64,000 bases of DNA from an uncultured Odoribacter sp. (GTDB lineage: Bacteria; Bacteroidota; Bacteroidia; Bacteroidales; Marinifilaceae): NCBI GenBank assembly GCA_910578985.1, contig CAJTSF010000003.1, forward strand, positions 1 through 64,000, written 5' to 3'. This document shows, piece after piece, positions 35,286-44,170 of the stretch. Each line of letters begins with the position of its first letter. Position 1 is the first letter of the stretch. Under the pieces are notes generated by a model. The model was not told the DNA's origin, searched no databases, and saw only the letters and a list, made by a program, of their open reading frames with translations. Made by a program: the position numbers and the translations under genes.

Positions 35286-35373
35286 TTGAGTAAAATCAGC
35301 GATAGATTTGAGTAAATTTTGTGTGAGAATTGAGTAAAATGTGAGCGAAAATTGAGTAAAATTATTGTGAGAT
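35286..35373 (+). repeat. Four 22-bp direct repeats upstream of the DUF4143 gene
   Basis: TTGAGTAAAAT (second copy TTGAGTAAATT) begins at 35286, 35308, 35330 and 35352, an exact 22-bp period, with a less conserved GTGAGA-like part between copies. The array ends 14 bp before a TACCTTTG box (35387-35394) and 42 bp before ATG 35415. The spacing of about two helical turns puts all copies on one face of the DNA, as expected for an array of protein-binding sites. Confidence 0.85.
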
Positions 35374-35386
35374 TTGAACATTTTTG

Positions 35387-35394
35387 ATACCTTT
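35387..35394 (+). promoter_or_regulatory. Promoter -7 box of the DUF4143 ATPase gene
   Basis: TACCTTTG fits TAnnTTTG; ATTG about 20 bp upstream overlaps the end of the repeat array and may serve as -33 box. Confidence 0.5.
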
Positions 35395-35414
35395 GTTGCC
35401 AATAGAATGAGCGT

Positions 35415-36599
35415 ATGTTCAGAAGAGTGCAATTCAACGATTTGGTGGCGCGGTTGGCAGAGCCGCGCAGGATGATACAGGTGGTGTCGGGACCACGGCA
35501 GGTGGGGAAATCGACCATGGTCAGGCAAGTGTTGCAGGAAACCGCCATTCCTAATATGTCGGTCTCCGCCGACGGGGTGGACAAAGAGAACACGGCATGG
35601 ATTGGCGAAGTGTGGGCCACCGCCCGGGCACGGATGCTTGTGGGACAACACGCCGAGTTCCTGCTTGTCATCGACGAGGTGCACAAGATTGCCAATTGGA
35701 GCGAGGAGGTCAAAAGGCAATGGGATGCCGACACGTTCAATGACATCAACCTGAAGGTCATTATTCTCGGTTCGTCGCGCCTGCTGCTGAAAGACGGTTT
35801 GACCGAGTCGTTGGCGGGGCGCTACGAATTGATTCGCATGCCGCATTGGAGCTATCGGGAGATGCACGATGCGTTCGGCGTGGATGTCGAACACTATATC
35901 TTCTTCGGCGGCTATCCGGGCGGTGCGCCACTGACCGCTAACGAAACCCGCTGGCGGCGGTACATTAAAGACAGTATCATCACGCCGGCGATAGAGCGCG
36001 ATGTCTTGATGACGAAAACCGTCTATAAACCCGAACTGATGAAGCGTCTTTTCGAACTGGGTTGTTCCTATTCGGGCGAGGAGATTTCGCTGACCAAATT
36101 GCTCGGACAGTTGCAGGACGCGGGCAATGTCACGACGCTGGCGAACTATCTGACGACGCTCGACGAATCGCAGTTGTTGTGCGGCTTGCAGAAATATGCC
36201 AACGACAACGCCCGGAAATACAACTCCGTCCCCAAGTTGTATGTCTATAACACCTCCCTGCTGAGTGCCCTCTCGGGCGTAAGTTTCGAGAAAGTGTACA
36301 CCTTTCCCAAGGAGTGGGGACGCTGGGTGGAGAGCGCCGTCGGTGCGCATCTTCTGAACAATGCCGAGGAATCCGACTACCGCGTCTACTATTGGCGGGA
36401 GGGGAACAAGGAGGTCGATTTCGTCATTGAGCGCAACCGCCAATGTGTTGCCATCGAGGTGAAAAGCGGTCGCCGGACAACCAATGCAGGTTTGCCGGAA
36501 TTGGTCAAGCGCTTCAACCCGAAACACTCGTTTGTTGTCGGCACGGGCGGTGTTCCCGTCGAAGAGTTTCTGCAATGGAACTTCGGCGAGTTGTTTTAG
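35415..36599 (+). CDS. AAA ATPase with DUF4143 domain
   Basis: The 394-residue protein has a P-loop GPRQVGKS (26-33), a Walker B motif LLVIDEVHK (about 83-91) and a sensor-like ILGSSRLLL. After the AAA_14 core the DUF4143 part ends in EVDFVIERNRQCVAIEVKSG (about residues 334-353), which looks like the D..ExK core of a restriction-endonuclease-like fold. Such proteins are very common in Bacteroidota and archaea, but their role is unknown; toxin-like or mobile behaviour has been suggested. A long open frame on the other strand is its shadow. Confidence 0.9.
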   Translation: MFRRVQFNDLVARLAEPRRMIQVVSGPRQVGKSTMVRQVLQETAIPNMSVSADGVDKENTAWIGEVWATARARMLVGQHAEFLLVIDEVHKIANWSEEVKRQWDADTFNDINLKVIILGSSRLLLKDGLTESLAGRYELIRMPHWSYREMHDAFGVDVEHYIFFGGYPGGAPLTANETRWRRYIKDSIITPAIERDVLMTKTVYKPELMKRLFELGCSYSGEEISLTKLLGQLQDAGNVTTLANYLTTLDESQLLCGLQKYANDNARKYNSVPKLYVYNTSLLSALSGVSFEKVYTFPKEWGRWVESAVGAHLLNNAEESDYRVYYWREGNKEVDFVIERNRQCVAIEVKSGRRTTNAGLPELVKRFNPKHSFVVGTGGVPVEEFLQWNFGELF

Positions 36600-36662
36600 T
36601 GTGATAATATGCTGTCAAATAGCTTGATAGATGCAAAAAGGACATCAGATAACAGACAGGCG

Positions 36663-39482
36663 ATGAAAACATTTCTTCAGATTTTGGCGCGGGACATGAT
36701 GGATAAGTATGGGGGGCGGTTCGAGGGGGTGACGGTGATTTTTCCGAACAAGCGGGCGGGGTTATTTTTGGCGGAGGAGTTGGCGAAGCTGATTGACCGC
36801 CCGGTGTGGATGCCGGAGATGGTGACGTTGGCGGAGTATGTGGAGCGGCATACGGGGTTGCGGCAGGCGGACAGCCTGACGCTTGCCATCAAGTTATATA
36901 AGGTGTACAGGAAGGTGACGGGTACGGAGGAGCGGTTCGAGGATTTTTATTTTTGGGGGAATATGCTGCTGGGGGATTTCGACGACGTGGACAAGTATCT
37001 GGCGGATGCGCGGGATTTGTTCTCCAACCTGGTGGCGTTGAAGAAACTGGAGTCGAAGTTCCCTTACCTGACGGAGGAGCAGGTGGAGGCGGTGAAGCGT
37101 TTTTGGGACAGTTTCAATCCGGAGAAGTTCAGCCGCGAGCAGGAGGAGTTTCTGAAGGTGTGGAACGGGTTGTACGGGACGTACACGGCGTTCCGGGAGG
37201 CGTTGGAACGGGAGGGGCTGTGCTACGAGGGGATGAACGAGCGCCGTTTTTATGAGCATATCGCGGAGTATGAGCACCCGCAACAGCTGGTGGTCGCGGG
37301 GTTCAATGCGCTGAACGCTTGCGAGAGGGGGATTTTCGATTATTACCGGGATGCGGGAGTGGCGTCGTTCTATTGGGATTATGACGTGTATTACACCGCC
37401 GACGAGCATCAGGAGGCGGGGCGGTATATCCGGGAGAATCTGAAACGTTATCCCCAGACGCCGGACATGGGGCATTTCAACCATTTCCTGCACAACGGGA
37501 AACAGGTGGAGTATATCTCCGTGCCGTCCGCCGTGGGGCAGGCGAAGTTGCTGGGGCAGCTGACGGAGCATGTGCAGGGGGAGAATCCGAGGGATACGGC
37601 GGTGGTGCTGTGCGATGAGCAGATGCTGGTGCCGGTGTTGCATTCGATTCCGGAGAGCATCCGGAAAATCAATGTCACCATGGGCTACCCGGCGCAGAAG
37701 ACATCGGTTGCCGCGCTGGTGGCGTTGTTGTGCGACCTGAAAGGGTATGCGCGGCGCGAGGGGAAGGATACCTATTATTACTACAAGCCGGTGGTGGCGC
37801 TGCTGAACCATAAGCTGGTGCGGGAGGCGTGCCCGGAGGGGATTGCGCGGAAGACGGAAGAGATTGCCCGGAACAACAGTGTGTATGTGGCGGAGCGGGA
37901 TTTGCACCTGGACCCTTTGACGGAGGCGATTTTCTCGTCGGGGGAGGAGAAGGTGACGGCGTACCTGCTGCGGGTGCTGGACCGCTTGGGGCGTTCGGAG
38001 GCGGGGGAACGGGCGGAGCCGGTGGAGAGGGAGTTTATCTTTTCCATCTATACCCAGATACAGCATTTGCAGAATGTGTTCGAGGAGGAGGGCATCGAGC
38101 CGGAGGAGAAGCTCTACACGCAGTTGGTCGGGAAGGTGGTGGGCAGCATTTCCATCCCTTTTTCGGGGGAACCGCTGGAGGGGTTGCAGGTGATGGGACT
38201 GATGGAGACGCGCATGTTGGATTTCAAGCATCTGATCGTGCTTTCCGCCAATGAGGGAACGCTCCCCAAGACGACGTTGCCTTCGTCGTTCATCCCTTAT
38301 AATCTGCGGGTGGGCTTCCGGTTGCCCACGCCGGAGCATCAGGATGCGTTGTTCGCTTATTATTTTTACCGCCTGCTGCAACGGGCGCAGGATGTCAAGA
38401 TATTATATACCTCGGGGATGAAGGGGGTGAACGGCGGGGAGATGAGCCGCTTCCTGTATCAGATGAAGTATGAGTCGGGGTTGCCGATTCGCGAAAGCAG
38501 TTTCCAGAACCGCATATCGGCGCAGAACCCGCGCGAGATTGCGATACCCAAGACGGAGGAGGTGATGGCGCGTTTGGAGGAGTACACCGTAGGGGAGGAG
38601 AAAGCCCTTTCGCCCTCGGCGCTGAACATTTATATGGAGTGCCCGCTGCGTTTCTATTTCAGGTATGTGACTGGAATCGAGGAGAAAGAAGAACTGGCGG
38701 AGGAGTTGGACCAGCGGTTGCTGGGGAACATTTTCCATGCCTGTTCCCAGTCGCTCTATGAGACCGTGCCGGACGGGGAGGTGACGGCGGAGGCGATTGA
38801 CGCCCTGCTGGCGGATGAGGCGCTGATGGACGAGCATATCCGGCGCGCCTACGGGGAGGTGTATGACGAGCACGTGTCGCGGTTGTTGGAGAGCGGGAGC
38901 AATGAGTTGGTGTTGAGCGTGGTCAAGAAGTATCTCCGGCAGATGCTGCAATACGACCGGCAGGTGGTGCCTTTCCGCCTGCTGGCGATGGAGAGGCGTT
39001 TCCATGTGCCTGTGGCGGTGGGGACGGGAGCGGGGAGGCGGACGGTGTATGTGGGCGGTTTCATCGACCGTGTGGACCGGACGGCGGATGCCATCCGTGT
39101 TATCGATTATAAGACGGGAAAGGACCGGACGGACTTCAAAGGGATTGCCTCCGTGTTCGACCCGGAGAATGCCTCGCGCAACAAGGCGGCTTTCCAGACA
39201 ATGCTCTATTGCCTGATGTTCGACCATGTGCATCCCTCCCGCGAGCCGTTGGTGCCGGGGATTTACAGTACGCGGCTGCTGTTCGAGAAGGATTACGACT
39301 GCCGCCTGCGATGCGACGGGACGGCAATGGCGGACTTCCGCCGCTTCGAGGAGGAGTACCGGGAGGAGCTGGAAGCGTTGCTGGCGCGCCTCTTTTCAAC
39401 GGAGGTGCCTTTCACCCAGACGGAAGACGGGAATAAGTGCAAGACTTGCAGCTATGCGGGGATATGCCGGCGGGGAAAGTAG
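36663..39482 (+). CDS. AddB-like PD-(D/E)XK nuclease/inactive helicase
   Basis: A 939-residue protein from the chosen ATG 36663 (MKTFLQILARDMMDKYGG); an in-frame start at 36609 would add 18 unrelated residues. The N-terminal part is helicase-like without a clear Walker A, as in AddB. The C-terminal part has CPLRFYFRYVTG, GGFIDRVDRT, VIDYKTGKD (nuclease core) and CKTCSYAGIC, so the four cysteines of an iron-sulfur staple are present. It is expected to process double-strand breaks with an AddA partner, which is not in the window. It faces trmD with only 6 bp between the stops. Confidence 0.85.
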   Translation: MKTFLQILARDMMDKYGGRFEGVTVIFPNKRAGLFLAEELAKLIDRPVWMPEMVTLAEYVERHTGLRQADSLTLAIKLYKVYRKVTGTEERFEDFYFWGNMLLGDFDDVDKYLADARDLFSNLVALKKLESKFPYLTEEQVEAVKRFWDSFNPEKFSREQEEFLKVWNGLYGTYTAFREALEREGLCYEGMNERRFYEHIAEYEHPQQLVVAGFNALNACERGIFDYYRDAGVASFYWDYDVYYTADEHQEAGRYIRENLKRYPQTPDMGHFNHFLHNGKQVEYISVPSAVGQAKLLGQLTEHVQGENPRDTAVVLCDEQMLVPVLHSIPESIRKINVTMGYPAQKTSVAALVALLCDLKGYARREGKDTYYYYKPVVALLNHKLVREACPEGIARKTEEIARNNSVYVAERDLHLDPLTEAIFSSGEEKVTAYLLRVLDRLGRSEAGERAEPVEREFIFSIYTQIQHLQNVFEEEGIEPEEKLYTQLVGKVVGSISIPFSGEPLEGLQVMGLMETRMLDFKHLIVLSANEGTLPKTTLPSSFIPYNLRVGFRLPTPEHQDALFAYYFYRLLQRAQDVKILYTSGMKGVNGGEMSRFLYQMKYESGLPIRESSFQNRISAQNPREIAIPKTEEVMARLEEYTVGEEKALSPSALNIYMECPLRFYFRYVTGIEEKEELAEELDQRLLGNIFHACSQSLYETVPDGEVTAEAIDALLADEALMDEHIRRAYGEVYDEHVSRLLESGSNELVLSVVKKYLRQMLQYDRQVVPFRLLAMERRFHVPVAVGTGAGRRTVYVGGFIDRVDRTADAIRVIDYKTGKDRTDFKGIASVFDPENASRNKAAFQTMLYCLMFDHVHPSREPLVPGIYSTRLLFEKDYDCRLRCDGTAMADFRRFEEEYREELEALLARLFSTEVPFTQTEDGNKCKTCSYAGICRRGK

Positions 39483-39488
39483 CGGGAG

Positions 39489-40169
39489 TCACTCTTCCTC
39501 CAGCAGGTCCGGGCGTAGCAGGCGGGTGCGCTCGTAGGCGGTTTTTTCCTGCCATTCGTGTATTTTGGCGTGGTTGCCGGAGAGGAGTATGTCGGGCACG
39601 TGCCAGCCGTTGAACTCGGCAGGGCGCGTATAGACGGGAGGTGCCAGGAGGTTGTCCTGGAAGGAGTCGCTGAGGGCGGAGCTTTCGTCGTTCATGGCGC
39701 CTGGGATGAGGCGCACGATGGCGTCGGTCATGATGCAGGCGGGAAGTTCGCCGCCGGTGAGCACGTAGTCGCCTACGGAGATTTCACGGGTAATCAGGTG
39801 GTCGCGGATGCGCTGGTCGATGCCTTTGTAGTGCCCGCAGAGAATCATGATGTTTTCCTTGAGCGAGAGTTCATTCGCCATCCGCTGGTTGAAGGTGGGG
39901 GCATCGGGGGCGGTGTAGATGATTTCGTCGTAGTGACGCCGGGCGGTAAGCTCGTTGATGCAGTCGAACACGGGCTGTATCATCATCACCAGTCCCGCTT
40001 CCCCGCCGAAGGGATAGTCGTCCACTTTCCGGAATTTGTCTTTCGACCAGTCGCGGATGTTGTGGATGTGGATTTCCACGATGCCTTTGTCCTGAGCCCG
40101 CTTGAGGATGGAGTGGTTCAGGGGGCTTGTCAGCAGTTCCGGCACAACGCTTAATATATCTATTCTCAT
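39489..40169 (-). CDS. trmD: tRNA (guanine-N1)-methyltransferase
   Basis: TrmD makes m1G37 in tRNA and prevents frameshifts. The 226-residue protein from MRIDILSVVPELL has the trefoil-knot motifs DYPFGGEAGLVMMIQPV, LCGHYKGIDQRI and ISVGDYVLTGGELPA. A longer frame to 40229 has no plausible start region, and a TATCTTTG box at 40188-40195 would lie inside it, so 40169 is preferred. Confidence 0.97.
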   Translation of the reverse strand: MRIDILSVVPELLTSPLNHSILKRAQDKGIVEIHIHNIRDWSKDKFRKVDDYPFGGEAGLVMMIQPVFDCINELTARRHYDEIIYTAPDAPTFNQRMANELSLKENIMILCGHYKGIDQRIRDHLITREISVGDYVLTGGELPACIMTDAIVRLIPGAMNDESSALSDSFQDNLLAPPVYTRPAEFNGWHVPDILLSGNHAKIHEWQEKTAYERTRLLRPDLLEEE

Positions 40170-40187
40170 GATGTCTTGCTTTTCGGG

Positions 40188-40195
40188 CAAAGATA
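40188..40195 (-). promoter_or_regulatory. Promoter -7 box of trmD
   Basis: Minus-strand TATCTTTG, 18 bp before ATG 40169; TTTC lies 21 bp upstream as a weak -33 box. Confidence 0.55.
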
Positions 40196-40257
40196 GCGTT
40201 TTTAAATTATTTAACTGAAAAAAAAGCAAAAGTTATGGTGGATAAAAATAAAGTGCT

Positions 40258-40265
40258 TATCTTTG
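40258..40265 (+). promoter_or_regulatory. Promoter -7 box before the yqeY leader
   Basis: TATCTTTG fits TAnnTTTG; the -33 region (TATG) is a poor match. Transcription would start near 40272, over 100 nt before ATG 40386. Confidence 0.5.
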
Positions 40266-40321
40266 TGTAGTCCAAAACAAGAGACATTTTTTTTCATAAG
40301 TTTGTATTAGGTTAGTAGTTG

Positions 40322-40357
40322 AGGTTTCCCGCTGTGACAGCTCGGAACCTTTTTTTG
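40322..40357 (+). terminator. Terminator-like hairpin in the yqeY leader
   Basis: The outer stem AGG-TTCC/GGAACCT has one bulge; the inner stem GCTG/CAGC closes a TGA loop; a run of seven T follows directly. It lies between the promoter-like box at 40258 and the yqeY start at 40386, so it would either end a short RNA of about 85 nt or act as an attenuator. Confidence 0.65.
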
Positions 40358-40385
40358 TATCGAAGTTTTAATAATCCATATCGCA

Positions 40386-40835
40386 ATGACAATCGAAGAA
40401 AAAGTAAATGAGGGCATTAAGTGTGCCATGAAAGCGCAGGACAAGGTGCGCTTGGAGACGATGCGCAACATCAAGAAAGTGATTTTGGAGGCGAAGACCA
40501 AGCCGGGTGCCGGCGACGGAATCGACGATGCGGAGTGCATCAAGTTGATTCAGAAACTGGCGAAGCAGGGCAAGGAGTCGGCGCAGATTTACAAGGAACA
40601 GGGACGGGAAGACCTGTATGCGCAGGAGAGCGCGCAGGTGGCTGTGCTGGAGGAGTTCCTGCCGAAGCAGTTGGGCGAAGAGGAGCTGGCGGCGGCGTTG
40701 AAGGAGATTATCGCCGAGGTAGGTGCTTCCACCCCGCAGGAGATGGGCAAGGTGATGGGCGTTGCCACGAAGAAGCTGGCGGGGCTGGCGGACGGGAAAG
40801 CCATTTCCGCCAAGGTGAAAGAGTTACTGGCGTAA
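40386..40835 (+). CDS. yqeY: GatB/YqeY domain protein
   Basis: The 149-residue protein starts MTIEEKVNEGIKCAMKAQDKV and has the YqeY family features (LEFLPKQLGEEEL.. here EEFLPKQLGEEELAAALKEI and TPQEMGKVMGVATKKLAGLADGK..). It resembles the tail domain of the amidotransferase subunit GatB and may act on tRNA-dependent amidation, though the role of stand-alone members is unknown. Nine base pairs separate it from the radical-SAM gene. Confidence 0.95.
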   Translation: MTIEEKVNEGIKCAMKAQDKVRLETMRNIKKVILEAKTKPGAGDGIDDAECIKLIQKLAKQGKESAQIYKEQGREDLYAQESAQVAVLEEFLPKQLGEEELAAALKEIIAEVGASTPQEMGKVMGVATKKLAGLADGKAISAKVKELLA

Positions 40836-40844
40836 GGGGAGGCA

Positions 40845-42101
40845 ATGAACGAGACCGTCCTGGAGAAGTTGAAAGTATTGGCGGAGTCGGCGAAATATGA
40901 TGTTTCCTGCGCTTCGAGCGGCACCTCCCGTTCCCATCGGAAAGGGATGGTGGGGAGCGCCGCAGGGTGGGGGATATGCCATAGTTTCGCCGAGGACGGG
41001 CGTTGCATTTCGTTGCTGAAAATCATGCTGACGAATTCCTGCATCTATGATTGCGCTTATTGCATCAACCGGCGGAGCAATGATATCCGCCGGGCGACTT
41101 TTTCGGTGACGGAACTGGTGGAACTGACCATGGAGTTTTACCGGCGGAATTATATCGAGGGGTTGTTTTTGAGTTCCGGAGTGGTGCGGAATCCGGATTA
41201 TACGATGGAGCGGCTGGTGAGGGCGGTGAAGGATTTGCGGACGGTGCACCGCTTCAACGGGTATATCCACATGAAGAGCATCCCCGGCGCGAGCGAGGAG
41301 TTGGTGCGGGAGGCGGGACGGTATGCCGACCGGTTGAGCGTGAACATCGAGATACCCACCGAACGGAGCCTGCAACTGCTGGCGCCGGAGAAGGATTTCC
41401 GGAGCGTGTACACCCCGATGCGTTATATCCAAGAGGGGGTGCTGGAGAGCCGGGAGGAACGGATGCGCTCGCGCTTCGCCCCGCGGTTTGCGCCGGCGGG
41501 ACAGAGCACGCAGATGATTGTGGGGGCGACCGCCGACACGGACAAGGACATTTTGAGCCTCTCGTCGGCGTTGTACCGGAGGGAGACGATGAAGCGGGTG
41601 TATTATTCGGGATTTATACCGGTGAACGGGTATGACACCCGCCTGCCGGCATTGAAGCAGCCGCCCCTGGTGCGGGAAAACCGTCTCTACCAGGCGGATT
41701 GGCTGTTGCGTTTTTACGGTTTCCGGGTGGAAGAGCTGCTGGATGACAGTTTTCCCGATTTGGATTTGGAACTGGATCCGAAGCTGTCATGGGCGTTGAG
41801 GCATCCGGAGTGTTTCCCGGTGGACGTGAACCGGGCGAATTTCGAATGGTTGCTGCGGGTGCCGGGCGTGGGGGTGAAGTCGGCGAAAATGATTGTGATG
41901 GCACGGCGTTACGGGAAGATACGGTCGGACCAGTTGAAGAAGATGGGCGTGGTGATGAAGCGCGCTTGTTATTTCATCACTTCCCATGAACTGCGGGCGG
42001 ACCGCACGGTGCAGGAATTGCGTCCGGAGCGGGTGCGCCGTTTGCTGACGGGCGGGAAAGAGAAGAATCCTTTGCAGTTGAAACTTGTCTTTGAGGAATG
42101 A
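40845..42101 (+). CDS. Putative DNA modification/repair radical SAM protein
   Basis: A 418-residue radical-SAM protein with the cluster motif CIYDCAYC (Cys66, Cys70, Cys73) and, near residue 332, a helix-hairpin-helix segment LLRVPGVGVKSAKMIV that would bind DNA. The N-terminal part KYDVSCASSGTSR is typical of the family called 'putative DNA modification/repair radical SAM protein' (TIGR03916). It overlaps the next gene by 4 bp. The pair occurs widely in bacteria, often with a uracil-DNA glycosylase, but the reaction is not established. Confidence 0.88.
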   Translation: MNETVLEKLKVLAESAKYDVSCASSGTSRSHRKGMVGSAAGWGICHSFAEDGRCISLLKIMLTNSCIYDCAYCINRRSNDIRRATFSVTELVELTMEFYRRNYIEGLFLSSGVVRNPDYTMERLVRAVKDLRTVHRFNGYIHMKSIPGASEELVREAGRYADRLSVNIEIPTERSLQLLAPEKDFRSVYTPMRYIQEGVLESREERMRSRFAPRFAPAGQSTQMIVGATADTDKDILSLSSALYRRETMKRVYYSGFIPVNGYDTRLPALKQPPLVRENRLYQADWLLRFYGFRVEELLDDSFPDLDLELDPKLSWALRHPECFPVDVNRANFEWLLRVPGVGVKSAKMIVMARRYGKIRSDQLKKMGVVMKRACYFITSHELRADRTVQELRPERVRRLLTGGKEKNPLQLKLVFEE

Positions 42102-42862
42102 ATGTATTTGTGTATGACCGCACGTTTGAAGGATTGCTGACGGTTGTTTTTGAAGCGTATGTGCGGAAGACGTTTCCCGACCTGTTGTTGGGGGAAGGGG
42201 AGGTGTTGCCTTTGTTCTACGATGTGAAAGTGGAGGTGCTGACGGACAAGGGGCGGGCGGATCGGGTATGGCAGGGATTGCAGCGGAAATTGTCACCTCT
42301 CGGGTTGGGGGTGCTGACGACCGCCTGGCTGTCGGAGTTGCCGGAAGCGGAACTGTTGTTGGTCCGTTACATGCGTCGGGCGTTGGATGCGTCGGGAAAT
42401 GTCGAATGGGATTTCGGGAACGAGGATGTGCTGCGGGCAACGCAGTTGGCGAAAAAGGTGTCGCAGGAGACACACCGCCTCAATCAGTTCTTGCGTTTTC
42501 AAAAGGCGGCGGACGGCACTTACTTCGCCGCTGTCGAGCCGCTGTACGATGTGTTGTCGCTGTCGGTCCGTTACCTGCGTGACCGTTTTGCCGACCAGGT
42601 GTGGCTGGTGTACGACCTGAAACGGGAATACGGATATTATTACGACGGGAAAGAGGTGCGCGAGGTGCGTTTCGAGCACCCCGCCGCCCACTTGCAGACC
42701 GGTAAACTGGATGAGACCTTGATGGACAAGGACGAACGGATGTTCCAGGAAATGTGGAAAGCCTATTTCCATGCCATCTCCATCAAGGAACGCGCCAACC
42801 CCCGTTTACACCGCCGGAATCTTCCCGTGCGTTTTTGGAAACATCTGCCGGAAAAGAATTGA
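42098..42862 (+). CDS. TIGR03915/DUF4130 family putative DNA repair protein
   Basis: A 254-residue protein with the family layout: VYDRTFEGLLTVVFEAY at the start, a central helical part (ATQLAKKVSQETHRLNQFLRFQ) and C-terminal RFEHPAAHLQTGKLD.., ERANPRLHRRNLPVRFWKHLPEK. In other bacteria this domain is found fused to a family-4 uracil-DNA glycosylase or next to the radical-SAM partner. Here the glycosylase part is absent. The ATGA overlap with the upstream gene shows tight coupling. Confidence 0.88.
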   Translation: MNVFVYDRTFEGLLTVVFEAYVRKTFPDLLLGEGEVLPLFYDVKVEVLTDKGRADRVWQGLQRKLSPLGLGVLTTAWLSELPEAELLLVRYMRRALDASGNVEWDFGNEDVLRATQLAKKVSQETHRLNQFLRFQKAADGTYFAAVEPLYDVLSLSVRYLRDRFADQVWLVYDLKREYGYYYDGKEVREVRFEHPAAHLQTGKLDETLMDKDERMFQEMWKAYFHAISIKERANPRLHRRNLPVRFWKHLPEKN

Positions 42863-42869
42863 AAAGGAA

Positions 42870-43571
42870 TTATTTCCGCAGGTAATAATTGACCGTGGTC
42901 ACCACGCGCACGCTTTTAATGTAGGGCGTATTGGCGTCGCGGTCGGAGATGGAGAACTGTCCTTGCGAGGCGTTCCGTATTTTGCCCAGGGCGCTGTCGG
43001 AGTCTTTGGCAAACTGCTCGGCGGCGGCGCGGGCGTTCTTGGTCGCCTCTTCGATCATGCGGGGCTTGATGTCGTTCAATCCGGTAAATTCGTAGCTTAC
43101 GTTATAGCGGTAGTCCCCTCCCGTGATGGCAATGCCCTGTTTCAACAGTTCCGCCTGCTCGTTCATGAGCCGGCGCACTTTCTCCACATCGCCGGAGGTG
43201 ACGGTGATGACGGAGGTGGCGTTATAGCGGTAGGTGAAGTCCCGGGTGCCGTAGCGTTCCGCCTGGAGGTCGATGACTTCGGGCGGGGCGATGCTGATTT
43301 CCTGCTCGGTGATGCCGTTGTCTTTCAGGAACTGCACGATGGTGCGGTTCTTTTTTTCCAGGTTGGTGTAGAGCAGTGCGGGGTCGTTGCCGATGGCTTT
43401 GTATGCCAGGGGCCAGGTGACCTTGTTCGCCTTGACTTCCATTTCCGCCAGCCCTTTGACGCTGACGATGCGCTCTTTGTCTTTGAAATTGTTGATGCCT
43501 GATTTCAGCATCCAGCCCAACAAGCCCAGTCCGAGGGCGATGATGAAGGCTTCCGTGTTTCTTGCTCTCAT
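42870..43571 (-). CDS. SIMPL-domain (DUF541) protein
   Basis: A 233-residue protein with one N-terminal membrane segment (about 9-25) and an exported SIMPL/BP26-type domain: IVSVKGLAEMEVKANKVTW, NGITEQEISIAPPEV, RYNATSVITVTSGDVEKV. Family members (periplasmic Oxidative-stress-defence protein, Brucella BP26) oligomerise into rings; the role is unclear. It is the last gene of a three-gene minus-strand operon, 11 bp after the barrel gene. Confidence 0.88.
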   Translation of the reverse strand: MRARNTEAFIIALGLGLLGWMLKSGINNFKDKERIVSVKGLAEMEVKANKVTWPLAYKAIGNDPALLYTNLEKKNRTIVQFLKDNGITEQEISIAPPEVIDLQAERYGTRDFTYRYNATSVITVTSGDVEKVRRLMNEQAELLKQGIAITGGDYRYNVSYEFTGLNDIKPRMIEEATKNARAAAEQFAKDSDSALGKIRNASQGQFSISDRDANTPYIKSVRVVTTVNYYLRK

Positions 43572-43582
43572 GATTGTCCGAA

Positions 43583-44155
43583 TTAGATGATTTTAAAACC
43601 GAGGGTAAAGTTATAGGATCGCGGGGTTTTGATTTCGGGAGCCATTTTGTGGAATCCCTTTTCATAGTCCACGTCGAAAGTCACTTTCCACAAATCGATG
43701 CCGATGCCGGCGCGTCCGCTCCAGTTGGTTTTGTCGGGGGAGAGGTTGCCCGGCAGTTTCTTGATGTTTTTCAATTTGCCGAAGGAGACTTGCGGTCCGA
43801 GGAAGGCGCGCAGTTTGAAGAGGGAGAGGTCGAGAATCTTGACGCCGAGCATGAGGGGAATCTCGAAAGTGTTGTTTTCCAGTTTGATGTCCAGGTGCTG
43901 GTCATCTGCTCCGGCGATGCTCTTCTGGCGGGAGTAGTTAAAGGAGGGTTCTAAGTAGAAGATTTTCGTGTTGAGGCGGAGAAAGGCGCCGACCATGAAT
44001 CCTTTGTCTGCCTGTGTTTTCAGTTCGCTCAGGCTTTTGGCGAATTTGATGCGGTTGCTCGAAACGCCTCCGTGGATACCGAAGTGCACGGGCATTTCCG
44101 CCATGGCGTGCAGACCCGCCAGGCATACGGTAAGAAGTAAAAGTAGTTTTTTCAT
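43583..44155 (-). CDS. Outer membrane beta-barrel protein (porin family)
   Basis: A 190-residue protein with a signal peptide (to about residue 18, LHAMA) and the PF13568-type pattern: FGIHGGVSSNRIKFA, FMVGAFLRLNTKIFYLEPSFNYS, FEIPLMLGVKILDL, and the end YNFTLGFKII. It resembles the protein at 8392-8952 in fold but is not close in sequence. Function unknown. It lies 15 bp after the methylase gene and 11 bp before the SIMPL gene. Confidence 0.85.
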   Translation of the reverse strand: MKKLLLLLTVCLAGLHAMAEMPVHFGIHGGVSSNRIKFAKSLSELKTQADKGFMVGAFLRLNTKIFYLEPSFNYSRQKSIAGADDQHLDIKLENNTFEIPLMLGVKILDLSLFKLRAFLGPQVSFGKLKNIKKLPGNLSPDKTNWSGRAGIGIDLWKVTFDVDYEKGFHKMAPEIKTPRSYNFTLGFKII

Positions 44156-44170
44156 ATTTTTTTTTGATAT

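Noticed and set aside
35286..35373. CRISPR array
   Set aside because: The units are too short (11-bp core, 22-bp period), spacers are not unique in CRISPR fashion, and no cas genes are present.
35250..36575. Long open frame opposite the DUF4143 gene
   Set aside because: The plus-strand frame has clear Walker motifs and a DUF4143 end; the minus frame has no known motifs and only mirrors it.
36894..38381. 495-codon frame opposite the AddB-like gene
   Set aside because: It is rich in His, Arg, Gln and Pro without any domain and lies fully inside the conserved nuclease gene.
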